Counted from the stretch's first letter, positions 39,834 to 50,160 are shown. The stretch is 64,000 nt of DNA from Pseudomonas iridis (GCF_017980685.1 NZ_JACXXO010000008.1:218536-282535), one strand, 5' to 3'. The notes: generated from the letters alone by a model not told the origin. Made by a program: numbers and translations.

Positions 39834-40658
39834 ATGCTGAGTCCTTACATGTCGCCCATCGAACGGGTGTGGTTCTACAGCTTGCGGATTCTCTGCGGCT
39901 TGATTCTGCTGTTCCTGATTTTGCCGGTGCTGGTGATCATTCCGCTCTCGTTCAACTCCGGCAGCTTTCTGGTGTACCCGCTGCAGGGTTTCTCGCTGCA
40001 GTGGTATCACGACTTTTTCGCTTCGGCCGAGTGGATGCGCGCCCTGAAGAACAGCATCATCGTCGCCCCGGCCGCGACCGTACTGGCGATGATCTTCGGT
40101 ACGCTGGCGGCCATCGGCCTGACCCGTGGCGACTTCCCCGGCAAGGCGCTGGTAATGGCGTTGGTGATTTCGCCGATGGTCGTGCCGGTGGTAATCATCG
40201 GCGTGGCGAGTTATCTGTTCTTCGCGCCGCTGGGCCTGGGCAACAGCTTCTTTTCTCTGATCGTGGTGCATGCGGTGCTGGGTGTGCCATTTGTGATCAT
40301 CACTGTTTCGGCGACGTTGCAGGGGTTTAACCATAACCTGGTGCGTGCCGCCGCGAGCCTTGGCGCTTCGCCGTTGACGGCATTTCGTCGCGTGACCCTG
40401 CCGCTGATTGCACCGGGGGTGATTTCCGGCGCGCTGTTTGCTTTTGCGACGTCGTTTGATGAGGTGGTGGTGACGCTGTTTCTTGCGGGGCCTGAGCAGG
40501 CGACGTTGCCTCGGCAGATGTTCAGCGGGATTCGTGAGAACTTGAGCCCGACGATTGCGGCTGCGGCGACGTTGCTCATCGCGTTCTCGGTCATCCTGCT
40601 GCTGACCCTGGAATGGTTGCGTGGGCGGAGTGAGAAATTGCGTACCGCACAGGTTTAA
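39834..40658 (+). CDS. agtD: ABC transporter permease AgtD
   Basis: A 274-residue PotC-like permease with six predicted helices and the EAA-type coupling loop LVRAAASLGASPLTAFRRVTLP. GGGGAG lies 8 bases before the ATG, and the gene starts 12 bases after agtC. Together with AgtA-C it completes a type I importer. A REP pair follows. Confidence 0.82.
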   Translation: MLSPYMSPIERVWFYSLRILCGLILLFLILPVLVIIPLSFNSGSFLVYPLQGFSLQWYHDFFASAEWMRALKNSIIVAPAATVLAMIFGTLAAIGLTRGDFPGKALVMALVISPMVVPVVIIGVASYLFFAPLGLGNSFFSLIVVHAVLGVPFVIITVSATLQGFNHNLVRAAASLGASPLTAFRRVTLPLIAPGVISGALFAFATSFDEVVVTLFLAGPEQATLPRQMFSGIRENLSPTIAAAATLLIAFSVILLLTLEWLRGRSEKLRTAQV

Positions 40659-40677
40659 GGATCCGCGCTATTCCCCC

Positions 40678-40767
40678 TGTGGGAGCGAGCCTGCTCGCGA
40701 AAGCGGTGTGTCAGCTGGCATATCAGTTGAACCAGACACCGTATTCGCGAGCAGGCTCGCTCCCACA
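40678..40767. repeat. REP pair (BIME) after agtD
   Basis: Forward unit 40678-40701 and reverse unit 40744-40767, perfect complements over the CGAGCCTGCTCGCGAA core, 42 bases apart, the same spacing as in the pair after agtB. Confidence 0.93.
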
Positions 40768-40882
40768 TTTTGATTTGTGTTGTGTTCAGATGTTTGGGTC
40801 ATTCACACCCTGAATAGCAGACAACCCCAAATCCCCAGCTAATCTTGTGCCCAGCTCCCACATCTATAAGAGGCTGCGCACG

Positions 40883-42031
40883 ATGAGTCTTTCCCAGTTC
40901 AAAATCGCTCACAAACTGATCACCGGCGCCGGAGCCATCGAGCAACTGGCGGCCGAACTCACTCGCCTCGATATCGATAATCCGCTGATCGTTACCGACG
41001 CCGCGCTGGTCAAGTCCGGCACTGTCGAGCTGGCGCTGTGCCAATTGGGCGGGCGCGAGTACGAGATTTTCGACCGTGTACTGCCGGACCCGGAAATCGC
41101 CATCGTCGAAGATTGCATGCGCGTGTACCGCGAAGGCGGGCATGACGGCTTGATTGGCCTCGGCGGCGGCAGTGCCATCGACATCGCCAAAAGTGTGGCG
41201 GCGTATGCCGGTTACCACGGCGCGCTGGAGGATCTGTTCGGCGTCGACCAGGTGCCGCGTAAAGGTCCGCCGCTGATCGCCATCCCTACCACCGCAGGCA
41301 CGGGCTCGGAAGTGACCAACGTCGCCATTCTTTCGGACAAGGTCGCGCAACTGAAGAAGGGCATCGTCAGCGACTATCTGTTACCGGATGTCGCGCTGGT
41401 CAGTCCGCAAATGACCCTGACTTGCCCCCGCAGCGTTACCGCTGCCAGTGGCGTCGATGCGCTGGTGCACGCCATCGAATCCTATCTGTCGGTGAATGCC
41501 TCACCGATTACCGACTCCCTCGCCATTGGCGCAATCAAACTGATCGCCAATGCCTTGCCCAAGGCCTACGCCAACGGCGCCAATCTGCAAGCGCGCGAAG
41601 ACATGGCCACCGCTAGCCTGATGGCCGGCATGGCATTCGGCAATGCCGGGGTCGGTGCGGTGCATGCGTTGGCGTATCCGCTGGGCGGGCGATTCAACAT
41701 TGCCCACGGCGTCAGTAACGCCTTGTTGCTGCCGTATGTCATGACCTGGAACAAGATGGCCTGCGTCGAGCGGATGCAGGATATTGCCGAAGCCATGGGG
41801 GTGAAAACGGCGCATCTGAGCGCCACTGAAGCAGCGGACAAAGCCGTGCAGGCGATGACCGATTTGTGCGCGGCAGTGGAAATTCCCGCGGGGCTGCGCA
41901 GTTTCGGTGTGCCGGAAGACGCGATCCCGGCCATGGCCGTGGAAGCCGCAGGCATCGAGCGCCTGATGCGCAACAACCCGCGCAAGCTCAGCGCCGTGGA
42001 TATCGAGAAGATCTACCGCGCGGCGTACTGA
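40883..42031 (+). CDS. Iron-containing alcohol dehydrogenase
   Basis: A 382-residue group III (Fe-type) alcohol dehydrogenase. NAD(P)-binding GGGSAIDIAKS (about 90-100) and AGTGSEVTN (about 137-145) are present. Metal ligands of the family are visible: Asp and His in GVDALVHAIES, His in GVGAVHALAYPLG and His in NIAHGVSNALL. The substrate is unknown. Its place directly after the agt operon suggests, without proof, a hydroxy acid made from 4-aminobutyrate or 5-aminovalerate; 4-hydroxybutyrate dehydrogenases belong to this family. The ATG at 40883 has AGAGG about 10 bases before it. Confidence 0.85.
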   Translation: MSLSQFKIAHKLITGAGAIEQLAAELTRLDIDNPLIVTDAALVKSGTVELALCQLGGREYEIFDRVLPDPEIAIVEDCMRVYREGGHDGLIGLGGGSAIDIAKSVAAYAGYHGALEDLFGVDQVPRKGPPLIAIPTTAGTGSEVTNVAILSDKVAQLKKGIVSDYLLPDVALVSPQMTLTCPRSVTAASGVDALVHAIESYLSVNASPITDSLAIGAIKLIANALPKAYANGANLQAREDMATASLMAGMAFGNAGVGAVHALAYPLGGRFNIAHGVSNALLLPYVMTWNKMACVERMQDIAEAMGVKTAHLSATEAADKAVQAMTDLCAAVEIPAGLRSFGVPEDAIPAMAVEAAGIERLMRNNPRKLSAVDIEKIYRAAY

Positions 42032-42145
42032 TCCGTCGGCGACTACCGGTCATGGCACAACCCAATCATCGCAGTCACGGTGCGCGCGCGGAAACTTGAG
42101 GTATACAATGCGCGCCATCGTGATTTAGCTCAGAAAAGGTGCGTC

Positions 42146-42820
42146 ATGCAGCCCTTCGTAATTGCTCCGTCGATTCTCTCAGCCGACTTCGCCCGCCTCG
42201 GCGAAGAAGTAGACAATGTTCTGGCCGCTGGTGCCGACTTCGTCCACTTCGATGTCATGGACAACCACTACGTGCCCAACCTGACTATCGGCCCGATGGT
42301 GTGCGCGGCACTGCGCAAGTACGGCGTTACCGCGCCAATCGACGCGCACCTGATGGTCAGCCCGGTGGATCGCATCGTTGGCGACTTCATCGAGGCCGGC
42401 GCGACTTACATCACCTTCCACCCGGAAGCCACGCTGCACGTCGATCGCTCGCTGCAGCTGATCCGTGAAGGCGGCTGCAAATCCGGTCTGGTGTTCAACC
42501 CGGCGACCCCGCTGGACGTGCTCAAGTACGTGATCGACAAAGTCGACATGGTCTTGCTGATGAGCGTCAACCCGGGTTTCGGCGGGCAGAAGTTCATTCC
42601 CGGCACCCTCGACAAACTGCGCGAAGCACGGGCGATCATTGATGCGTCGGGCCGTGACATCCGTCTGGAAATCGATGGTGGCGTCAACGTCAACAACATC
42701 CGTGAAATCGCTGCTGCTGGCGCCGACACCTTTGTCGCCGGCTCGGCGATCTTCAACGCGCCGAACTATCAGGAAGTCATCGACAAGATGCGCTCCGAAC
42801 TGGCGCTGACTCGCCCATGA
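42146..42820 (+). CDS. rpe: Ribulose-phosphate 3-epimerase
   Basis: A 224-residue TIM barrel that interconverts ribulose-5-phosphate and xylulose-5-phosphate. [33 protein letters not shown] (metal-binding His and Asp) and EIDGGVN are the signatures. The ATG at 42146 with AAGGTG upstream is preferred over the frame start at 42080. It overlaps gph by four bases and begins the rpe-gph-trpE cluster. Confidence 0.97.
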   Translation: MQPFVIAPSILSADFARLGEEVDNVLAAGADFVHFDVMDNHYVPNLTIGPMVCAALRKYGVTAPIDAHLMVSPVDRIVGDFIEAGATYITFHPEATLHVDRSLQLIREGGCKSGLVFNPATPLDVLKYVIDKVDMVLLMSVNPGFGGQKFIPGTLDKLREARAIIDASGRDIRLEIDGGVNVNNIREIAAAGADTFVAGSAIFNAPNYQEVIDKMRSELALTRP

Positions 42821-43635
42821 GCGGTTTTGAGCAGCTGTTCCCGGGCAAACTGCCACGGTTGGTGATGTTCGATCTGGATGGCACGTTGATCGACTCGGTT
42901 CCCGACCTGGCGGCAGCGGTGGACACGATGCTGCTCAGCCTTGGCCGCCAGCCAGCGGGCATCGATTCGGTGCGCGAGTGGGTTGGCAACGGCGCACCGG
43001 TATTGGTGCGTCGGGCGCTGGCCGGTGGCATCGACCATTCGGCGGTGGATGACGTCGAGGCCGAACACGCGCTGGAAGTGTTCATGCAAGCCTACGGCGC
43101 CAGCCATGAACTGACCGTGGTTTATCCCGGTGTGCGCGACACCCTCAAATGGCTGCAAAAGCAGGGCGTGGCCATGGCGTTGATCACCAACAAACCGGAG
43201 CGTTTCGTCGCGCCGTTGCTGGATCAGATGAAGATCGGCCGCTACTTCAAGTGGATCATCGGCGGCGATACCCTGCCGCAGCAGAAACCTGATCCGGCGG
43301 CGCTTTTCTTCGTGATGAAAATGGCCAATATCCCGGCCTCGCAATCGCTGTTCGTCGGCGACTCGCGCAGTGATGTGCTGGCGGCGAAGGCGGCGGGGGT
43401 CAAGTGTGTGGCGCTCAGCTACGGTTACAACCATGGCCGACCGATTGCCGAGGAATCCCCGGCGCTGGTGATCGACGATCTGCGCAAGCTAATTCCCGGT
43501 TGCCTGGATCTGGCCGGTGGGATAACGTTGCCCGACGCTGTTCAACCCCCTTCTGGAAACGCCATCGTGGTGGTCACCCGCAAACTCTGGATGAAAGTCA
43601 TCAAGGCCCTGGCCCGCTGGCGTTGGCGCGCCTGA
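42817..43635 (+). CDS. gph: Phosphoglycolate phosphatase Gph, with trpE leader codons at its 3' end
   Basis: A 272-residue HAD phosphatase that removes 2-phosphoglycolate. [10 protein letters not shown] carries the catalytic aspartates, with [15 protein letters not shown] and GDSRSD as later motifs. The last roughly 40 residues are not part of the HAD core and end RWRWRA, with Trp codons at 258, 268 and 270. That tail is nearly the same as the separate leader peptide before trpG, and trpE starts 70 bases after the gph stop. So the 3' end of gph probably doubles as the trpE attenuation leader. Confidence 0.95.
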   Translation: MSGFEQLFPGKLPRLVMFDLDGTLIDSVPDLAAAVDTMLLSLGRQPAGIDSVREWVGNGAPVLVRRALAGGIDHSAVDDVEAEHALEVFMQAYGASHELTVVYPGVRDTLKWLQKQGVAMALITNKPERFVAPLLDQMKIGRYFKWIIGGDTLPQQKPDPAALFFVMKMANIPASQSLFVGDSRSDVLAAKAAGVKCVALSYGYNHGRPIAEESPALVIDDLRKLIPGCLDLAGGITLPDAVQPPSGNAIVVVTRKLWMKVIKALARWRWRA

Positions 43636-43705
43636 CTTGTTCCTGGCCGGCCTGCCGGCGCGTTTGCACACCTGACTGATGACACCTCACACCACGAGGC
43701 ACCCT
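43579..43705 (+). promoter_or_regulatory. Putative trpE attenuation leader within and after gph
   Basis: Trp codons TGG at 43588, 43618 and 43624 precede the gph stop at 43633. GCCGGC-CT-GCCGGC (43646-43659) is a GC hairpin right after it, and CGCGCC (43627-43632) can pair instead with GGCGCG (43658-43663), allowing alternative folds. Attenuation of trpE is reported for P. putida. No clear U run follows, so the exact terminator is unsettled. Confidence 0.6.
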
Positions 43706-45187
43706 ATGATCCGCGAAGAATTCCTGCGCTTGGCCGCTGACGGCTACAACCGCATCCCGTTGGCCTGCGAAACCCTGGCCGACTTCGACACACCGCTGTC
43801 GATCTACCTGAAACTGGCCGACCAGCCCAACTCCTACCTGCTCGAATCGGTGCAGGGCGGCGAGAAATGGGGCCGTTACTCGATCATCGGCCTGCCGTGT
43901 CGCACTGTGCTGCGGGTGCACGACCATCACGTAAGCATCACCGTCGATGGCGTCGAGACTGAAAGCCACGACGTTGAAGACCCACTGGCCTTCGTCGAAA
44001 CCTTCAAGGCCCGTTACAACGTGCCGACCATCGCCGGTCTGCCGCGTTTCAACGGTGGTCTGGTGGGTTATTTCGGTTACGACTGCGTGCGCTATGTCGA
44101 AAAACGTCTGGGTAAATGCCCGAACCCGGATCCACTGGGCGTGCCGGACATCCTGCTGATGGTCTCCGATGCGGTCGTCGTGTTCGACAACCTTGCCGGC
44201 AAAATGCACGCGATCGTGCTGGCTGACCCGGCGCAGGCCGATGCCTACGAGCAAGGTCAGGCGCGGTTGCAGCAATTGCTTGAGCAACTGCGCCAGCCGA
44301 TCACGCCACGTCGTGGTCTGGACTTCAGCAAGCAGCAGTCGGCCGACCCGGTGTTCCGCTCCAGTTTCACCCAGAACGATTACGAAAAAGCCGTCGACAC
44401 CATCAAGGAATACATCCTTGCCGGTGACTGCATGCAGGTCGTGCCGTCGCAGCGTATGTCCATCGACTTCAAGGCTGCACCGATTGACCTGTACCGCGCC
44501 CTGCGTTGCTTCAACCCGACGCCGTACATGTACTTCTTCAATTTCGGCGACTTCCATGTCGTCGGCAGTTCGCCGGAAGTGTTGGTGCGGGTCGAAGACA
44601 ACCTGATTACCGTGCGCCCGATTGCCGGTACTCGCCCACGCGGGGCTACTGAAGAAGCGGATCTGGCGCTGGAAGTAGACTTGCTGTCGGATGACAAGGA
44701 GATCGCCGAGCACTTGATGCTGATCGATCTGGGTCGTAACGATACGGGGCGCGTCTCGGAAATAGGCTCGGTGAAACTCACCGAAAAAATGGTCATCGAG
44801 CGTTATTCCAACGTGATGCACATCGTGTCCAACGTTACCGGTCAGTTGAAGGAAGGCCTGACGGCGATGGACGCGCTACGAGCGATTCTGCCCGCAGGCA
44901 CCTTGTCCGGTGCGCCGAAGATTCGTGCGATGGAAATCATCGACGAGCTGGAGCCGGTCAAGCGTGGCGTGTATGGCGGCGCGGTCGGTTACTTCGCGTG
45001 GAACGGCAACATGGACACCGCGATTGCGATTCGCACCGCCGTGATCAAGAACGGCGAGCTGCACGTGCAGGCCGGTGGCGGCATCGTCGCCGATTCGGTG
45101 CCGGCGCTGGAATGGGAAGAAACCCTGAACAAGCGTCGCGCGATGTTCCGCGCGGTGGCCCTGGCTGAACAAACCCCGGACGTCTGA
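43706..45187 (+). CDS. trpE: Anthranilate synthase component I TrpE
   Basis: A 493-residue chorismate-binding enzyme that, with TrpG, makes anthranilate. The N-terminal feedback motif region is [10 protein letters not shown]. The catalytic core has [57 protein letters not shown] and [16 protein letters not shown]. The ATG at 43706 ([19 protein letters not shown]) has GAGG upstream; an in-frame ATG at 43679 is less likely. It is separated from trpGDC by estP, the split arrangement usual in Pseudomonas. Confidence 0.97.
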   Translation: MIREEFLRLAADGYNRIPLACETLADFDTPLSIYLKLADQPNSYLLESVQGGEKWGRYSIIGLPCRTVLRVHDHHVSITVDGVETESHDVEDPLAFVETFKARYNVPTIAGLPRFNGGLVGYFGYDCVRYVEKRLGKCPNPDPLGVPDILLMVSDAVVVFDNLAGKMHAIVLADPAQADAYEQGQARLQQLLEQLRQPITPRRGLDFSKQQSADPVFRSSFTQNDYEKAVDTIKEYILAGDCMQVVPSQRMSIDFKAAPIDLYRALRCFNPTPYMYFFNFGDFHVVGSSPEVLVRVEDNLITVRPIAGTRPRGATEEADLALEVDLLSDDKEIAEHLMLIDLGRNDTGRVSEIGSVKLTEKMVIERYSNVMHIVSNVTGQLKEGLTAMDALRAILPAGTLSGAPKIRAMEIIDELEPVKRGVYGGAVGYFAWNGNMDTAIAIRTAVIKNGELHVQAGGGIVADSVPALEWEETLNKRRAMFRAVALAEQTPDV

Positions 45188-45201
45188 TTCACGCAATTCC
45201 C

Positions 45202-45290
45202 TGTGGGAGCGAGCCTGCTCGCGAAGAGGGCGTGTCAGGCGCTATAGATGTTGGCTGATACACCGCTTCGCGAGCAGGCTCGCTCCCACA
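45202..45290. repeat. REP pair (BIME) after trpE
   Basis: Forward unit 45202-45225 and reverse unit 45267-45290, 41 bases apart, starting 14 bases after the trpE stop. Confidence 0.93.
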
Positions 45291-45314
45291 TGGGTTTTGT
45301 GTTCGGCCATAAAG

Positions 45315-45345
45315 AAAAGCGGCGCCTGTGAGGGCGCCGCTTTTT
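45315..45345. terminator. Bidirectional terminator between trpE and estP
   Basis: A 12-bp stem AAAAGCGGCGCC/GGCGCCGCTTTT with a six-base loop, ending in a T run on the trpE side and an A run that serves estP. Confidence 0.92.
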
Positions 45346-45357
45346 TGTGCCTGCGAT

Positions 45358-47268
45358 TTAGAAGTCCAGACTCACCCCGACGTTGATCCCTTGCTGGGTA
45401 AAGTCATCATCCTTGCGGACGTTGTAGCTGGCACGTAGCGCCAGGTCTTTGGTGAGGTTGTGGCTCACGCCCAGGTTCAGGCGATTGAGGTTGGTCTGCG
45501 GAGTGTAGCCTTCCAGGGTGTACTGGTTGCCCGGAAGGCTGTTGAGATTCATCGTCACATCCTGAGCGTCATCGTTGTACTCACGCTCGTGAGCCAATTC
45601 GCCGAACACCTGAGTTTGCGAAGTGATCTGGTATTTGCCCTGAATCCCCAGACCGAGACGCCGGGAGATGCGCGACTGGTCATCGAATGTCAGCGCAGTG
45701 GAGTCAGCGCCGTCCTCCGAATAGCCATCGACCTCGACCTTGGCGAAATCAGCACTCACGAAGGGTGACAGGTGCCATGGGCTGCTCGCCTCTGGCGCGA
45801 TGTCGTAACCTACGCGTCCGCTGAAGGCCAAAACATAACCGTCGGTGTCGCCTTTCTCGCCGCGCTCGTTCGTCCCCAACTGGAATTTGCGCTTGAGGCT
45901 GTCGTAATCCAGATGGCCGGCGGTCACCGCCGCGTCACCCCACCAGCGATTCTGCTGGTACTGGGCGAAAGCGGTGCCCATGTAGGTGTTCAGCTTGTAG
46001 TCGGAATCGTGCTCGCCAGCCTCGAGTTTCTGGTTGTAGAACCCGGCCGCCAGGCCAACGCGCCAGGCGTCGTTGAGGCGATAGCTGCCACCGATGTTCA
46101 AGTTGTAGCCATTGCCGTCGGCGCTGGCGCCGCTGTCCTGGCTGTCGAAGTCCTGATGTTGGCCGCCGCCAGCGACAATCGCGCGCCATTGGCCAACGCC
46201 TTGCCAGTTTTCCCAGTCGGCCAGCCACTGGTTGCGCAGTTCATCCTGATGCGAGCGCAGGGTGCCTTGCGCCATCTCTGGCAACAGGGTCGCTTCCCAC
46301 GGTGCAGCCAGCAACGAGTAAGCGTAATCGGCGATCAGGCGCTGGCCAGCTTCGGTGGGGTGAACTGCATCGTTGTAGATCAGCTTGGTCGGGTCTGGCG
46401 TCGCACTGTTGATCCCGTACCGGGCATTCTCGGTGCAGCCGTTGCCGCTGAAGCAGGTGGCGCTGAGGTTCTGGTCGGTGGCCAGGCCGAACTGGCCCGG
46501 GTTGGCAAACGACTCTTTGAGCAGCACCGGAATGTTCAGCGGAATCACGTTAGCGTTGACGCGCTGCAACTGGCTGACCAGTTCGGTGTTGAACTGACTG
46601 CTGAGCTGGGACGTGAACGCTTGCAGGGGAGAGCCATTGAAGGCCGGGGTGAAGCCGATGTCCGGCAGCAGCCATACCATGATGTAACGGGCGCCGGCTT
46701 GTTGCAGGGTTTGCGCACTGCTCGCCAGACGATCCGCCGCAGCGCTGGCCTGAGGCAGGCTGGTCACGCGTCCCTGAAGGAAGTCATTGCCGCCCCCCGA
46801 CAGGTAATACAGCGCATTCGGATCGGCGCGAAAACCGTTCGACGGCAGGTAACCGGCGCGAGTGCGTTCGCCGGTGGCGGATTGCGTGGTGATCGAATCA
46901 AGAATCTGGTCGGTACGATAGCCGCCTACCGCCCAGTTGTTACCGTCGGCCAGACCTTCGTTCGCGCGTACTGCCGATGACGAGGACGCTGTCTGATCCG
47001 GCGAGAACCCCAGTTTGCCGCCGAGGATCTGCGTCGCGTTGAGCGAGCGCAATTCGCCGCTGCCATCCAGATACACCGGGCCGGTACGGTTGGTGTAGCG
47101 CTGAGTGGCGCCGTCCGGGCCGCCGCTGTCGCTAAACGTGCCGGCGTCATTGAGGCTGTCGCCGAAAACAATGAAATTCGAATAAGGATTGGGCGCGGCA
47201 TTCGCTTGGGCGCAGGCCAATGCGAGCAAGCAGCTGGCCATCGGTACAAACAACGTCTGTTTGATCAT
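45358..47268 (-). CDS. estP: Autotransporter GDSL esterase EstP/EstA
   Basis: A 636-residue type Va autotransporter. The signal peptide is about 1-26 (ANAAPNPY follows). The passenger is a GDSL-family SGNH esterase: FGDSLNDAG with the nucleophile Ser, GGGNDF (block III), and DAVHPT carrying catalytic Asp and His. The C-terminal beta-barrel (about 360-636) ends in the outer-membrane signature Phe (GVSLDF). Homologues cleave short and medium acyl esters and in P. aeruginosa support rhamnolipid production and motility. The ATG at 47268 is preferred to a TTG six bases earlier. It is inserted between trpE and trpG. Confidence 0.9.
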   Translation of the reverse strand: MIKQTLFVPMASCLLALACAQANAAPNPYSNFIVFGDSLNDAGTFSDSGGPDGATQRYTNRTGPVYLDGSGELRSLNATQILGGKLGFSPDQTASSSSAVRANEGLADGNNWAVGGYRTDQILDSITTQSATGERTRAGYLPSNGFRADPNALYYLSGGGNDFLQGRVTSLPQASAAADRLASSAQTLQQAGARYIMVWLLPDIGFTPAFNGSPLQAFTSQLSSQFNTELVSQLQRVNANVIPLNIPVLLKESFANPGQFGLATDQNLSATCFSGNGCTENARYGINSATPDPTKLIYNDAVHPTEAGQRLIADYAYSLLAAPWEATLLPEMAQGTLRSHQDELRNQWLADWENWQGVGQWRAIVAGGGQHQDFDSQDSGASADGNGYNLNIGGSYRLNDAWRVGLAAGFYNQKLEAGEHDSDYKLNTYMGTAFAQYQQNRWWGDAAVTAGHLDYDSLKRKFQLGTNERGEKGDTDGYVLAFSGRVGYDIAPEASSPWHLSPFVSADFAKVEVDGYSEDGADSTALTFDDQSRISRRLGLGIQGKYQITSQTQVFGELAHEREYNDDAQDVTMNLNSLPGNQYTLEGYTPQTNLNRLNLGVSHNLTKDLALRASYNVRKDDDFTQQGINVGVSLDF

Positions 47269-47425
47269 GAGCAAGTCCGTTTATTTATTGTTGTAGGTGA
47301 ACAAAACGACAGTACCAAAAACTTCCGGCCTTTTGCCATCGGTCGCGATTCCTCCCCTGGATTTATCCACCAAAGCCCCGGCCATATTGCACGCTCCGCC
47401 CAGCTAAGTTACTGTGCCCGAACGT

Positions 47426-47512
47426 ATGAACGAGACCTTCCCCGTGTTGATCACCAGCAAACTTCTGGATCAAGTCATCAAGGCACACGCCCGTTGGCGT
47501 TGGCGCGCCTGA
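47426..47512 (+). CDS. trpGDC leader peptide (attenuator ORF)
   Basis: A 28-codon ORF starting MNETFPVLITSK and ending HARWRWRA, with two adjacent-but-one Trp codons just before the stop. An in-frame GTG at 47414 could extend it by four codons. It matches the gph tail at 11 or more of the last 17 residues (KL...VIKA.ARWRWRA), and the DNA is conserved past the stop. Starved tryptophan would stall ribosomes at TGG-CGT-TGG and change folding of the RNA before trpG, 163 bases on. No strong ribosome site is visible. Confidence 0.7.
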   Translation: MNETFPVLITSKLLDQVIKAHARWRWRA

Positions 47513-47674
47513 ATCTTTTCTGCCGGCTCGGCCGGATCTGTATCGCTTTGCCTTCCTTGCTCGTTTGAATTGTCGCTTTGCCGACGCCCCTGTGCGTCCG
47601 ACATCGTGCAGCGCCCTGCGGGCAAGTCATCTGAAGGCTGTCTTCAAGTCAGAATTCAAGAGGTTCGAAACGCC
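47513..47674 (+). promoter_or_regulatory. trpG untranslated leader with CCGGC hairpin
   Basis: The hairpin CCGGC-TCG-GCCGG (47523-47535) begins 11 bases past the leader stop, at the same place as the CCGGC hairpin after gph. A second stem GACGC/GCGTC lies further on, near 47582. There is no long T run. With 47269-47425 this makes the 406-base interval before trpG; I see no other gene there. Confidence 0.5.
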
Positions 47675-48268
47675 ATGTTGCTGATGATCGACAACTACGA
47701 CTCCTTTACTTACAACGTTGTGCAATACCTCGGCGAGCTGGGTGCCGAAGTCAAAGTCGTGCGCAACGACGAATTGACCATCGCCGAAATCGAAGCGCTC
47801 AACCCCGAGCGCATCGTGGTGTCTCCCGGCCCTTGCACGCCGACCGAAGCCGGTATTTCCATCGAGGCTATCAAGCACTTCGCTGGCAAACTGCCGATTC
47901 TTGGCGTCTGCCTCGGCCACCAGTCCATCGGCCAAGCCTTTGGCGGAGACGTGGTGCGCGCGCGTCAGGTAATGCACGGTAAGACTAGTCCGGTATTCCA
48001 CGAGGACAAGGGCGTTTTCGCCGGTCTGAATCATCCGTTGACAGTCACCCGCTACCACTCCCTGATCGTCAAGCACGATACTTTGCCCGATTGCCTGGAA
48101 CTGACCGCGTGGACGCAACACGATGACGGATCAGTCGACGAAATCATGGGCCTGCGTCACAAGACCCTGAACATTGAGGGCGTACAGTTTCACCCCGAGT
48201 CGATCCTGACTGAACAGGGCCATGAACTGTTCGCCAACTTCCTCAAACAAACCGGCGGCACGCGCTAA
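47675..48268 (+). CDS. trpG: Anthranilate synthase component II TrpG (glutamine amidotransferase)
   Basis: A 197-residue class I glutamine amidotransferase that supplies ammonia to Trp[15 protein letters not shown] is the N-terminus, [15 protein letters not shown] holds the catalytic Cys, and [12 protein letters not shown] the His-Glu pair. The ATG at 47675 has AGAGG about 11 bases before it; the longer frame to 47570 covers leader RNA. First structural gene of trpGDC. Confidence 0.97.
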   Translation: MLLMIDNYDSFTYNVVQYLGELGAEVKVVRNDELTIAEIEALNPERIVVSPGPCTPTEAGISIEAIKHFAGKLPILGVCLGHQSIGQAFGGDVVRARQVMHGKTSPVFHEDKGVFAGLNHPLTVTRYHSLIVKHDTLPDCLELTAWTQHDDGSVDEIMGLRHKTLNIEGVQFHPESILTEQGHELFANFLKQTGGTR

Positions 48269-48277
48269 GGACTTCCC

Positions 48278-49327
48278 ATGAATATCAAGACAGCCCTGAG
48301 CCGTATCGTTGAGCACCTCGACCTCAGCACCGAAGAAATGCGCGATGTGATGCGCGAGATCATGACTGGCCAATGCAGCGACGCGCAGATCGGCGCGTTC
48401 ATGATGGCCATGCGCATGAAGAGCGAAAGCATCGACGAAATCGTCGGCGCCGTGTCGGTGATGCGTGAGCTGGCCGATCAAGTCGAACTGAAAACCCTCG
48501 ACGGCGTGGTCGACGTGGTTGGCACCGGTGGTGACGGCGCCAATATCTTCAACGTATCCACCGCTTCTTCCTTTGTGGTTGCCGCTGCCGGTTGCACCGT
48601 AGCCAAGCACGGCAACCGCGCGGTATCGGGCAAGAGCGGCAGCGCTGATTTGCTCGAAGCGGCCGGTATCTATCTCAACCTGACGCCGGTTCAAGTCGCC
48701 CGTTGCATCGACAACGTCGGCATCGGTTTCATGTTTGCCCAGACCCATCACAAAGCCATGAAGTACGCCGCCGGCCCGCGCCGCGATCTCGGCCTGCGTA
48801 CGCTGTTCAACATGCTCGGCCCGCTTACGAATCCGGCCGGCGTGAAGCATCAGGTGGTGGGTGTGTTCAACCCGGCGCTCTGCCGACCATTGGCTGAAGT
48901 TTTGCAGCGTCTGGGCAGCAAGCATGTGTTGGTGGTGCATTCGAAGGATGGTCTGGACGAGTTCAGTCTGGCTGCGCCGACGTTTGTCGCCGAACTGAAA
49001 AACAACGAGATCACCGAGTATTGGGTCGAGCCAGAAGATCTGGGCATGAAGAGCCAGAGCCTGCACGGCTTGTCGGTCGACGGCCCGGAAGCGTCGCTGG
49101 CGCTGATCCGCGATGCACTGGGCAAGCGCAAAACCGAAAACGGCCAGAAAGCCGCTGAAATGATTGTGCTCAACGCCGGTGCAGCGCTCTACGCCGCCGA
49201 CGTCGCCAGCAGTTTGAAACAGGGCGTGGAGCTTGCGCACGACGCCCTGCATACCGGCCTCGCTCGGGAGAAACTCGAGGAGCTGGGTGCCTTTACCGCG
49301 GTATTCAGAGTGGAGAATGAAGGATGA
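48278..49327 (+). CDS. trpD: Anthranilate phosphoribosyltransferase TrpD
   Basis: A 349-residue enzyme that attaches the phosphoribosyl group to anthranilate. The PRPP site is [16 protein letters not shown] (about 83-98). [21 protein letters not shown] and [19 protein letters not shown] are conserved anthranilate-binding segments. It starts nine bases after trpG and overlaps trpC by four bases. Confidence 0.97.
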   Translation: MNIKTALSRIVEHLDLSTEEMRDVMREIMTGQCSDAQIGAFMMAMRMKSESIDEIVGAVSVMRELADQVELKTLDGVVDVVGTGGDGANIFNVSTASSFVVAAAGCTVAKHGNRAVSGKSGSADLLEAAGIYLNLTPVQVARCIDNVGIGFMFAQTHHKAMKYAAGPRRDLGLRTLFNMLGPLTNPAGVKHQVVGVFNPALCRPLAEVLQRLGSKHVLVVHSKDGLDEFSLAAPTFVAELKNNEITEYWVEPEDLGMKSQSLHGLSVDGPEASLALIRDALGKRKTENGQKAAEMIVLNAGAALYAADVASSLKQGVELAHDALHTGLAREKLEELGAFTAVFRVENEG

Positions 49328-50160
49328 GTGTACCGACGGTTCTGGAAAACATTCTGGCCCGCAAAGTTCAGGAAGTCGCCGAGCGTAGCGCCCGCGTGAG
49401 CCTGAGCGAGCTGGAAAGTCTGGCCAAGGCGGCCGATGCACCACGCGGTTTTGCCCAGGCATTGCTGGCGCAGGCGAAGCAGAAGCAACCGGCTGTGATT
49501 GCCGAAATCAAGAAGGCTTCGCCGAGCAAAGGCGTGATTCGCGAAGATTTCGTTCCTGCCGACATCGCCAAAAGCTACGAGAAGGGCGGGGCGACCTGTC
49601 TGTCGGTGCTGACCGACATCGATTACTTCCAGGGCGCCGACGCCTATCTGCAACAGGCTCGCGCCGCCTGCAAGCTGCCGGTGATCCGCAAGGACTTCAT
49701 GATCGATCCGTACCAGATCGTCGAAGCCCGTGCACTGGGTGCCGACTGTGTGCTGCTGATCGTCTCCGCGCTGGACGATGTGAAAATGGCCGAACTGGCG
49801 GCGGTGGCCAAAGGCGTCGGTCTCGACGTGCTGGTGGAAGTGCACGACGGTGATGAACTGGAGCGCGCGTTGAAAACTCTCGACACGCCACTGGTCGGCG
49901 TCAACAACCGCAACCTGCATACCTTCGACGTCAGCCTGGAAACCACCCTCGATTTGTTGCCGCGTATTCCGCGCGATCGTCTGGTGATCACCGAGAGCGG
50001 CATCCTCAATCGTGCCGATGTCGAGCTGATGGAAATCAGCGACGTTTATGCGTTCCTGGTCGGCGAGGCGTTTATGCGTGCGGAAAGTCCGGGCACTGAA
50101 TTGCAGCGTCTGTTCTTCCCAGAGCGCGGTGTCGCAATCAGCGGTTCGACGCTCGACTGA
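49324..50160 (+). CDS. trpC: Indole-3-glycerol phosphate synthase TrpC
   Basis: A 278-residue TIM barrel that closes the indole ring. [15 protein letters not shown] carries the catalytic lysine region, [36 protein letters not shown] and [14 protein letters not shown] follow. It is monofunctional, without the TrpF domain found in enterics. It overlaps the trpD stop by four bases and is the last gene of the operon; a REP pair follows. Confidence 0.97.
   Translation: MSVPTVLENILARKVQEVAERSARVSLSELESLAKAADAPRGFAQALLAQAKQKQPAVIAEIKKASPSKGVIREDFVPADIAKSYEKGGATCLSVLTDIDYFQGADAYLQQARAACKLPVIRKDFMIDPYQIVEARALGADCVLLIVSALDDVKMAELAAVAKGVGLDVLVEVHDGDELERALKTLDTPLVGVNNRNLHTFDVSLETTLDLLPRIPRDRLVITESGILNRADVELMEISDVYAFLVGEAFMRAESPGTELQRLFFPERGVAISGSTLD

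Noticed and set aside
38814..40334. A 506-codon open frame on the minus strand across the agtC-agtD permeases
   Set aside because: The translation is dominated by Gln, His and Arg, typical of antisense reading of GC-rich membrane-protein genes. Both permeases are intact on the other strand.
45188..47674. A pyocin or prophage in the trpE-trpG gap
   Set aside because: The gap holds only estP and regulatory sequence; no tail, lysis or regulator gene is seen.
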